DNA of 56,569 nucleotides from assembly GCA_964460485.1 (NCBI GenBank), contig CAYWRY010000012.1, positions 1 through 56,569 of the forward strand, written 5' to 3'. Origin of the DNA: VGRF01 sp964460485 (GTDB lineage Bacteria; Myxococcota_A; UBA9160; UBA6930). Numbering within the stretch: position 1 is the first letter of the stretch; every line of letters starts with the position of its first letter. The translations under genes were made by a program, and so were the position numbers. Positions 24,642 through 31,412 of the stretch are shown here, one piece after another. The notes beneath the pieces were generated by a model. It had not been told where the DNA came from. It did not search any database and saw nothing but the letters and a program-made list of their open reading frames with translations.

Positions 24642-24661
24642 GCGGTCGGGAGGACCGTTCG

Positions 24662-25366
24662 ATGCTGGCGGAGATCGGCGAGACGTTCCTGAAGCGCGCG
24701 CTGCGCGGCTTGCGCGACGGCGACGCGCCCGAAGCCCCCGCCCTCGACAGCTCGCGCGCGCCGGTGGTGCTGCTGCACGGCTTCGGCGTGACCAGCGCCG
24801 TGCTGCGTCCGCTCGAGGCGCGCATCCGCCGCGCGACCGGTCGCCCGTGCATTCGCCTGCGCCTCGGTCGTCGCCTGCCGCTCCACCTCGCGGACGTTCG
24901 CCGCAGCGCGCGCCGCGCCGAGCGCGCCCTCGAGCGCCTCGCGCAGCGCGCGCGCTTCGGGCGCGTCGACGTGGTGGGGCACTCGCTCGGCGGCCTCGTC
25001 GCCACCTACTGGCTGAAGCGAATCGACGGCGGCCGGCGCATCCGGCGCGTAATCACCCTCGGCACGCCGCACCGCGGCACGCCCTTCGCCTGGCTGGGCG
25101 TGCTGCTGTTCGGCGCGATCTCGCCGGCGGTCTGGCAGATGCTGCCGGGCTCGCCCCTGGTGCGCGAGCTCGCGGCGGCACCGGTGCCCGAGGCGAGCGA
25201 GCTGGTCGCGCTGGGCTCCCACGACGACTCGGTGGTGCCCGCGAGGCTCGCGCTGCCGGCGCCGGGTCCGCGCCTCCGCTCCGCCGCCGTCTCTCGCGTG
25301 CGCCACGTCGACTTCCTCTGGTCGCGCGAGGTCTTCGCGCACGTGGAGGGCGCGCTCGCCGCCTGA
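24662..25366 (+). CDS. Alpha/beta-hydrolase, lipase-like
   Basis: The 234-residue product has APVVLLHGFGVTSAVLRPLE (oxyanion HG), the nucleophile elbow VDVVGHSLGGLVATYWL, and LGTPHRGTPFAWLG, which is typical of triacylglycerol lipase/PGAP1-like hydrolases. The acid (SHDDSVVP) and His (VRHVDFLW) follow in order. No signal peptide is seen, so it is likely cytoplasmic or membrane-associated. It has its own GTTACG motif and is not clearly part of the glucan pathway. Confidence 0.85.
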   Translation: MLAEIGETFLKRALRGLRDGDAPEAPALDSSRAPVVLLHGFGVTSAVLRPLEARIRRATGRPCIRLRLGRRLPLHLADVRRSARRAERALERLAQRARFGRVDVVGHSLGGLVATYWLKRIDGGRRIRRVITLGTPHRGTPFAWLGVLLFGAISPAVWQMLPGSPLVRELAAAPVPEASELVALGSHDDSVVPARLALPAPGPRLRSAAVSRVRHVDFLWSREVFAHVEGALAA

Positions 25367-25379
25367 GCGCCGCCTGCGT

Positions 25380-25407
25380 GTTACGGCGCGCGCCGCGCGG
25401 AATCGCA
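25380..25407 (+). promoter_or_regulatory. Promoter-like motif of the secreted-protein operon (GTTACG-N16-ATCGCA)
   Basis: GTTACG (25380-25385) and ATCGCA (25402-25407), 16 bases apart, 50 bases before the GlcG-like ATG. It would drive the four-gene run at 25458-29164. Confidence 0.55.
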
Positions 25408-25457
25408 GCGCGCATCCCGGCCGCTCGGCTCGCGAGCGCTCGCAACCAGGAGCCCCC

Positions 25458-25961
25458 ATGTCGAAGACACGTCTCCGCGCCGTTCGCGGCGCTCTCTCCC
25501 TCCTGCCGCTCGCGCTGCTCGCGGCGCTCGCCAACGGCGGCGCGGCGCTCGCCGCCGACGCGCCCGCGCAGATGACGCTCGCCGCCGCGAAGCAGCTCAT
25601 GGCGCGCGCGGAGGCGGAAGTGTCGCGTCGCGCGGCTCCCGGCGCCGCGATCGCGATCGTCGACGACGGCGGGCACCTCGTCCTCTTGGAGCGCCTCGAC
25701 GGCACGTTCCCCGCCGCGTCCACGGTCTCGACCGAGAAGGCGCGCACCGCGGCGCTTTTCCGCATGCCCACCGAGAACCTCGAGAACGCCATCAAGAACG
25801 GCCGCAACGCGCTGCTCGGCGTCGCGGTGATGACGCCGCTCCAGGGCGGCGTGCCGGTGCGCGCGAACGGCCGCGTGATCGGCGCCGTCGGCGTCTCGGG
25901 CGCCGCGAGCGCGGCGCAGGACACCGAGATCGCGAACGCCGTCGCGGCCGCGCTCGAGTAG
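25458..25961 (+). CDS. Secreted GlcG/HbpS-family protein
   Basis: The 167-residue product has a clear signal peptide (about 1-32, ending GAALAADA) and then one GlcG/HbpS domain: MTLAAAKQLMARAEAEVSRR, AIAIVDDGGHLVLLERLDG, STEKARTAALFRMPT and a C-terminal GVSGAASAAQDTEIANA. The family binds haem or small ligands outside the cell in some members; the function here is unknown. It is the first gene of a run of four proteins that all carry export signals, with a cupin and two lactonase-type propellers. Confidence 0.85.
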   Translation: MSKTRLRAVRGALSLLPLALLAALANGGAALAADAPAQMTLAAAKQLMARAEAEVSRRAAPGAAIAIVDDGGHLVLLERLDGTFPAASTVSTEKARTAALFRMPTENLENAIKNGRNALLGVAVMTPLQGGVPVRANGRVIGAVGVSGAASAAQDTEIANAVAAALE

Positions 25962-25995
25962 CTCGGCCCGCACCCCCCTGCGCATCGGAGACGCC

Positions 25996-26439
25996 ATGAC
26001 AGCTCGCCTCGTTCTCGCCTTCCTCGCCGCGATTCTGCTGCCGATCGACGGGATCGCCGGCGAGGTGCTGCACTTCGCGAAGCCCGCTGTCGACGCCGCC
26101 TTCGCGAGGGGCGCGCCGCTCACGGAGACCGCGCTCTACAAGGTGCACGCCAGCCGCCGCGACGCGCCGGGCCTCGGCGAAGTGCACGTCGCGGACACCG
26201 ACATCCTCTACGTGCTCGCGGGCCGCGCCACCTTCGTCACCGGCGGCAGGCTCGTCGCACCCGAGGAGATCGCGCCGAACGAGATGCGTGGGCCGCGCAT
26301 CGCGGGCGGCACCGAGCGCACGATCGCCGCCGGCGACGTGATCGTGGTGCCGAACGGAACGCCGCACTGGTTCAAGGCCGTAGACGGTGCCGTGGTCTAC
26401 TACGTCGTCAAGGCGACCGACGCGGGGGCCGCGCAATGA
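25996..26439 (+). CDS. Secreted cupin-domain protein
   Basis: The 147-residue product has a signal peptide (about 1-21, IDGIAG) and one cupin barrel: VHVADTDILYVLAGRATFVTGG, then GDVIVVPNGTPHWFKAVDGAVVYYVV. The metal-binding motif is partial: one His in GTPHWF and acids in the first motif, so metal binding is possible but uncertain. The stop overlaps the next gene by four bases (ATGA). Confidence 0.82.
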   Translation: MTARLVLAFLAAILLPIDGIAGEVLHFAKPAVDAAFARGAPLTETALYKVHASRRDAPGLGEVHVADTDILYVLAGRATFVTGGRLVAPEEIAPNEMRGPRIAGGTERTIAAGDVIVVPNGTPHWFKAVDGAVVYYVVKATDAGAAQ

Positions 26440-28073
26440 AGCGCGCCCTCGCGACCGCGCTGGGGGTGCTGCTCGCCGGCGCGCCGAGCACTTCGCTCGC
26501 TGCCTCCGTCGATGCACCGAGCGAGCCGCCGCTCGCGACGCTCGACCTCGCGACGACCGCAGGCGCGCAGCTCGCCGGCGCGCAGTGGCGCACCCACGAC
26601 GTGCGCATCGTCGAGACGATGCATCGCGCGCCGGACGCGGAGGGCCAGCCCAACGGCGCGCCCGTCGCGACGCTCGGCATCGAGCCGCGCGCCGGAGCTG
26701 CGAGCTTCGACGACTCCGCGTGGCAGGCGATCGCGCCCGAGGCACTCGCACAGCGGCGCGGCAACGGGCGCCTGAGCTTCGTGTGGTACCGCACGACGAT
26801 CACGATCCCCGAGCGGATCGGCGCCTTCGACCCGACCGGCTCCACCGTCGTGTTCCAGACCACGGTGGACGACTACGCGGAAGTGTGGGTCGACGGCGAG
26901 ATCGCGCGCGCGCTCGGCCAGCGCGGCGGCTCGGTCGTTGCCGGCTGGAACGCGCCGAATCGCGTCGTGCTCGCGCGCGGCGTGAAGCCGGGCCAGCGCA
27001 TCGCCATCGCCGTGTTCGGCGGCAACGGCCCGCTCTCGGATCCGCCCGCGAACTTCGTCTGGGTGCGCGAGGCGCGCCTCGAGTTCCATGCCACGCGCAG
27101 CGCGGAGCCCATCGCGATCGCGCCGGCCGAGGTGAACGTCGAGGTGCTGCGCCTCGATCCGCGCGTCGACCGCATCGTGCCGCGCAACCCGAAGCTCTGG
27201 AAGCTCGCCGAAGGCTTTCAGTTCACGGAGGGTCCGCTGTGGCTCGCCGAGCGCGGCGAGCTGCTGTTCAGCGATCCCAACGCGAATCGCATCTACGCCT
27301 ACGACCCGACCGCGGCGGGCGGGCAGGGTGCGCTGCGCGTCTTCCGCGAGCACTCGGGTTACGACGGCGCCGACGTCGCCGAGTACGGCCAGCCCGGATC
27401 GAACGGCCTCGCGCGGAATCCGAAGACCGGAGCACTCACGCTGGCGGAGCACGGCCGGCATCGAATCAGCGAGCTCACGACCGACGGCACGGCGCGCACG
27501 CTCGCCGCGGACTACGAGGGCAAGCGCCTGAACAGCCCGAACGATCTCGTCTTTCGCTCGGACGGCACGCTCTTCTTCAGCGATCCGCCCTTCGGCCTGC
27601 CGCACTTCTTCGACGACAGGCGCAAGGAGCTGCCCTTCAGCGGCGTGTACGCGCTGCGCGGCGGGAAGCTCCGGCTGCTGGCGAGCGACGTCAGCGGCCC
27701 GAACGGTCTCGCGTTCTCCCCGGACGAGAAGTCTCTCTACGTAACCAACTGGGACGAGAGCAGGAAGGTCGTGATGCGCTACGAGGTCGCGCGCGACGGA
27801 TCGCTCTCGGGCGGCCGAGTGTTCTTCGACATGACCAGCGCGCCCGGCGCCGAGGCGCTCGACGGCGTGAAGGTCGACCGCGACGGCAACCTCTACGTCT
27901 CCGGTCCGGGTGGCCTCTGGATCCTCGCGCCCGACGGCACGCACCTCGGCACGCTGCGCGGCCCGCAGCTTCCCGCGAACCTGGCGTGGGGCGAGGACGG
28001 CAAGACGCTGTTCCTCACCGCGCGAGGCGGTCTCTACAAGACGCGCCTCTCGATTCCCGGCGCCGGGAGATGA
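26436..28073 (+). CDS. Secreted SMP-30/gluconolactonase with extra N-terminal beta-sandwich
   Basis: The 545-residue product has a signal peptide (about 1-23), then a region of about 200 residues resembling a jelly-roll ligand domain (FVWYRTTITIPERIG, VDDYAEVWVDGEIARALG). From about 235 a six-bladed SMP-30 propeller follows: FQFTEGPLWLAERGELLFSD, KRLNSPNDLVFRSDGTLFFS, SGPNGLAFSPDEKSLYVTNW and DGVKVDRDGNLYVSGPGGLW. The Glu, Asn and Asp of the calcium/lactone site are present. It likely hydrolyses a sugar lactone in the periplasm or outside. The next gene encodes a second propeller with an ATGA overlap. Confidence 0.87.
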   Translation: MKRALATALGVLLAGAPSTSLAASVDAPSEPPLATLDLATTAGAQLAGAQWRTHDVRIVETMHRAPDAEGQPNGAPVATLGIEPRAGAASFDDSAWQAIAPEALAQRRGNGRLSFVWYRTTITIPERIGAFDPTGSTVVFQTTVDDYAEVWVDGEIARALGQRGGSVVAGWNAPNRVVLARGVKPGQRIAIAVFGGNGPLSDPPANFVWVREARLEFHATRSAEPIAIAPAEVNVEVLRLDPRVDRIVPRNPKLWKLAEGFQFTEGPLWLAERGELLFSDPNANRIYAYDPTAAGGQGALRVFREHSGYDGADVAEYGQPGSNGLARNPKTGALTLAEHGRHRISELTTDGTARTLAADYEGKRLNSPNDLVFRSDGTLFFSDPPFGLPHFFDDRRKELPFSGVYALRGGKLRLLASDVSGPNGLAFSPDEKSLYVTNWDESRKVVMRYEVARDGSLSGGRVFFDMTSAPGAEALDGVKVDRDGNLYVSGPGGLWILAPDGTHLGTLRGPQLPANLAWGEDGKTLFLTARGGLYKTRLSIPGAGR

Positions 28074-29164
28074 GGGCGGCGACTCGCGAGGCGCGCGCGC
28101 GTGGCGGCGCGCCGCGGCCGCGCGCAGCGCTGCCACGCGCACGTTTCGTATTCGCAGTTCTCGCCGCGAGCGTGCTCGCGTTGCCGCCCGCCCACGCGCA
28201 GTTCGCAGCGGAGTCGCCTCGACTCGACGTGCAGAGGCTCGATCCGCGTCTCGACGCGCTGATCGCCCGCGGCACGCGCGCCGAGAAGATCGTCGCCGGC
28301 CACGTCTGGCTCGAAGGCCCGAGCTGGGACGCGCGGCGCGGTGTGCTCTTCTTCTCGGACGTGGTGAAGAACCGCCTCTGGCGCTGGACGCCCGGCGGTG
28401 GCACGGACGTGGAGCTCGACCCGAGCGGCACTTCGGCGCGCGGTCCGCACGGCAGCGCGGAGCCTGGCGCGAATGGCACGGCCCTCGACGCGCAGGGCCG
28501 CCTCTTGCTGTGCGAGCACGGCGACCGGCGCGTGACGCGTCTCGAAGCGGACGGCACGAAGACCGTGCTTGCGGATCGCTTTCGGGGGAAGCGACTGAAC
28601 AGCCCCAACGATCTCTGGCTCGCGAGGAGCGGTGACCTCTACTTCACCGACCCGCCCTTCGGTCTGCCCAAGCACTTCGACGATCCCGCCAAGGAGCTCG
28701 CCTTCCAGGGCGTCTATCGCCTGCGCGACGGCGTGCTCGCGCTGGTCGTGGGCGACGTGCGAGCGCCCAACGGCCTGGCCCTCTCGGCGGACGAGCGCAC
28801 GCTCTACGTCTCGAACGCGGATCGCGAGAACCCGGTGTGGCTCGCGTTCCCCTTAGGCGCCGGAGGCCGCGCCGGCGCTGCGCGCGTCCTCGCCGACGCG
28901 CGCGCCGACGTCGCGCGCTGGCCCGGCGCGCCGGACGGCCTCGAGACCGACGAGCACGGCAACCTCTGGGCCGCAGGCCCCGGCGGCCTCACGATCTTCG
29001 CGCCCGACGGCACGCGCCTGGGCTTTCTCGCGACCGGCATCGCCACCTCGAACGTCGCCTTCGGTGGCCCGCACGGCACCAGCGCGTTCATCACCACGTC
29101 TTCCGCGATCTGGCGCATCGAGACGCGCGTGCGCAGCTCGGCGGCCGCGAACGAGAGTCATTAG
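28070..29164 (+). CDS. Secreted SMP-30/gluconolactonase family protein
   Basis: The 364-residue product has an arginine-rich start and a hydrophobic export segment (about 26-44, ending PPAHAQ), then one SMP-30 propeller: GHVWLEGPSWDARRGVLFFSD, RLNSPNDLWLARSGDLYFTD, RAPNGLALSADERTLYVSNA and PDGLETDEHGNLWAAGPGG. The metal-site Glu, Asn and Asp are kept. It resembles the propeller of the previous gene but lacks the N-terminal beta-sandwich, so a duplication with domain gain or loss is likely. Confidence 0.87.
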   Translation: MRAATREARARGGAPRPRAALPRARFVFAVLAASVLALPPAHAQFAAESPRLDVQRLDPRLDALIARGTRAEKIVAGHVWLEGPSWDARRGVLFFSDVVKNRLWRWTPGGGTDVELDPSGTSARGPHGSAEPGANGTALDAQGRLLLCEHGDRRVTRLEADGTKTVLADRFRGKRLNSPNDLWLARSGDLYFTDPPFGLPKHFDDPAKELAFQGVYRLRDGVLALVVGDVRAPNGLALSADERTLYVSNADRENPVWLAFPLGAGGRAGAARVLADARADVARWPGAPDGLETDEHGNLWAAGPGGLTIFAPDGTRLGFLATGIATSNVAFGGPHGTSAFITTSSAIWRIETRVRSSAAANESH

Positions 29165-29181
29165 GGAACGCCGGTCAGCTC

Positions 29182-29210
29182 GTTACGCGGCTGGCCGCGC
29201 GCGCATCCAT
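29182..29210 (+). promoter_or_regulatory. Promoter-like motif of RiPP precursor 2 (GTTACG-N17-ATCCAT)
   Basis: GTTACG (29182-29187) and ATCCAT (29205-29210), 17 bases apart, 100 bases before the precursor ATG. The downstream box is the weakest of the seven, but the first four bases agree. Confidence 0.45.
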
Positions 29211-29310
29211 GCCGGCGTCCCCGCAGAGCGAATCGCGCAAGGCGGACCCGCGAGATGGCCTCGCGAACGTGCCGAGCCCTCGCTGCTGCAACGGGCGACG
29301 AGGAGATCTC

Positions 29311-29568
29311 ATGAAGACTTCGAGGCTTGGCTTGCTCGCGGCGAGCGCGGTGCTCGGCGTGATGGGCGCGGCAGTGCTCGCGGAGGGCGCCGGCGCCGAG
29401 GAGGCGAGAGCCTGCTACCGCACGCACTGCGGCAAGGCGATCACCGGCCACGAGGGCAAGTGCGGCGGCACGGTCGTCGACGACCTGCGCGACGAGAAGT
29501 CGTGCGAGGTCGCGGGCGGCGACTGGACGACGGCCGCCAACGCGAAGCAGTACGCGGCGAAGCAGTGA
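29311..29568 (+). CDS. Candidate RiPP precursor with EGKCG motif
   Basis: The 85-residue product has a signal peptide (about 1-29, VLAEGAGA) and a 56-residue mature part with four cysteines (35, 40, 51, 65). EGKCG at 48-52 is the motif repeated in HvfA-type precursors, whose cysteines are turned into oxazolone/thioamide copper ligands. Only one copy is present here; the other cysteines are in ACYRTHCGK and EKSCEVAGG. It lies 95 bases before a fused MNIO-DUF2063 gene on the same strand, so it is the likely substrate. GAGGAGAT precedes the ATG. Confidence 0.78.
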   Translation: MKTSRLGLLAASAVLGVMGAAVLAEGAGAEEARACYRTHCGKAITGHEGKCGGTVVDDLRDEKSCEVAGGDWTTAANAKQYAAKQ

Positions 29569-29663
29569 GCCGCGGCCGCGGGGGCGGCGCCCCTGCGCCC
29601 CCGCGGCCTCTCGCTTCGCTCCCGCTCTCGGCGTCGAGACCGGACGAGGCGACGGCGATTCCC

Positions 29664-31391
29664 ATGGCGCCCACGCCCCGCTTCGGCCTCGGCTTCCGCA
29701 CGCCGCACTTCGCGGCGCTCTGCGAGCGTCCGCGCGGCGTGGACTGGCTGGAGTTGCTGTCCGACAACTTTCTCGGCGCCGGCGGGACGCGGCGTGCGCA
29801 GCTCGAGCGGCTGCGCGCGGACCATCCCGTCGCGCTGCACGGCGTCGGGCTCGGCATCGCGAACGACGAGGCGCCGAGCGCCGACTACGTCGCGGCGCTG
29901 CGCGCGCTCGCGGACTCCGTGCAGCCGTTGTTCGTGAGCGATCACCTGTGCTGGACGGGGCTGGCCGGCGCCAGCTCTCACGATCTGCTGCCGGTTGCGT
30001 CGACGCGCGAGGTGCTCGCCCTCGTGAGCGAGCGCGTGGCGCGCGTGCAGGACGCGCTCGGACGTCGCCTGCTGCTGGAGAACGCGTCGGCCTACGTGAA
30101 GTTCCGCGCCGACGAGCTGAGCGAGGCCGAGCTGCTCGCCGCGCTCTGCGAGCGCACGGGCTGCGGGGTCCTGCTCGACGTGAACAACCTGTTCGTGAAC
30201 GCCTCCAACCTCGGCGCCGATCCGCACGCGGCGCTGGCGACGCTCGCTCCGCGCCACGTCGCCTATCTCCATGTCGCGGGCCACGCCGCGCTGCCGGGGC
30301 TCCGCGTCGACACGCACGGCGCCGCGGTGCAAGGCGAAGTGTGGGGGCTGTTCGAGCACGCGGCGCGGCGCTTCTCGCACGCGCACGTCGTGCTGGAGCG
30401 CGACGACGCGATCCCGCCGCTGCCGGAGCTCGTGGCGGAGCTGGACGTGGCGCGCGAGCGCTGGACTCGCGCGCAGCGCGCCGAAGCGGACGCGCCGCAC
30501 GCGGACTCGGCGCGCCGATCGGGGGCGCGCCCCCCGGCGCTGTGGTCGGAGCCGGGCGCTTTCCCGCGGAGCATGCGCCCGAGCAACCGCCACCGCGCGC
30601 CCGCTACGTGGCGAGAAACCCAGCGCGCCTTCTGGTCGGGCATCGCGAAGCGCCGGGTGATCCGCGGGGCCGACGCCCTCCCAGCGGCTCTCGACGCGCG
30701 CGTTCCCGTGGCGCCGCAGCGCGGGCTGCGCGTCTACCGCGACGCACTCGCGCGCCTTCCCGAGCGAGTGCTCGCTGCGAACCTCCCGACCCTCGCGCGC
30801 GTGCTCTCGCGCCGCGACTTCGCCGCGCTCAGCGCCGCCTTCGCGCGCGCGCACCCGGTGCCACCGCACGACACGGTAAGCTTCGGCGCGCCGCTCGCCG
30901 ACTTTCTCGAGCGCTTTGCTCTCTCCGACGGCTACGAGGTTCCCGCGGCCGCCCTCGCAGACATCGCGCGCCTCGAGCAGGCGCAGCTGGAGGCGCAGGA
31001 GGCACCGGACGACGACGCGACGCTCGCGCCCGAGGCGCTGGCAGCCCTGCGACCCGAGGACTGGGAGGGCGCACGCTTCGAGTTCTCCGCCGCTCTGCGC
31101 ATCGTCGTCGCGCGCTGGGAGGTGCTCTCCGCCGTTCGCGCGGCGACCGCCAGTGACCGGCTCCCGCTGCCGAAGCGAGCCGATTCGGCGTACCTCGTGA
31201 CGCGCGTCGGTGGGGCGGTGAAGACGGATCCCCTGGAACCCGTGGGCGCCCGCGCGCTCGCTGCGCTGGCGCGAGGCGCGTCGTTCCGCGACGCGTGCGA
31301 AGCGGCAGGCGGCGAGCTCGCTGCGCACGCTGCGGCCACCGCGCTCGCGCGAGCGGCGGCGCTGGGCGCCGTGACCGCGGTGACCCCCTGA
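29664..31391 (+). CDS. MNIO enzyme (DUF692) fused to its DUF2063 partner
   Basis: The 575-residue product joins two proteins that are usually separate. Residues 1-265 are a full DUF692 barrel: ALHG (His59), VSDHLCWTG (Asp93, His94), SSHDLLP (His106), LENAS (Glu139), LDVNN (Asp172, Asn174), YLHVAGH (His203), DTHG (Asp216, His218) and LERD (Glu245). After a linker (about 266-312), residues of about 313-575 are DUF2063: TWRETQRAFWSGIAKRR, LRVYRDALARLPERVLAANLPTLARVLS, and a C-terminal winged part. The ATG at 29664 was chosen because the DUF692 fold starts there. Its substrate is probably the EGKCG peptide upstream. Confidence 0.88.
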   Translation: MAPTPRFGLGFRTPHFAALCERPRGVDWLELLSDNFLGAGGTRRAQLERLRADHPVALHGVGLGIANDEAPSADYVAALRALADSVQPLFVSDHLCWTGLAGASSHDLLPVASTREVLALVSERVARVQDALGRRLLLENASAYVKFRADELSEAELLAALCERTGCGVLLDVNNLFVNASNLGADPHAALATLAPRHVAYLHVAGHAALPGLRVDTHGAAVQGEVWGLFEHAARRFSHAHVVLERDDAIPPLPELVAELDVARERWTRAQRAEADAPHADSARRSGARPPALWSEPGAFPRSMRPSNRHRAPATWRETQRAFWSGIAKRRVIRGADALPAALDARVPVAPQRGLRVYRDALARLPERVLAANLPTLARVLSRRDFAALSAAFARAHPVPPHDTVSFGAPLADFLERFALSDGYEVPAAALADIARLEQAQLEAQEAPDDDATLAPEALAALRPEDWEGARFEFSAALRIVVARWEVLSAVRAATASDRLPLPKRADSAYLVTRVGGAVKTDPLEPVGARALAALARGASFRDACEAAGGELAAHAAATALARAAALGAVTAVTP

Positions 31392-31412
31392 AGCCCGCGC
31401 GCCACGCGCCGC

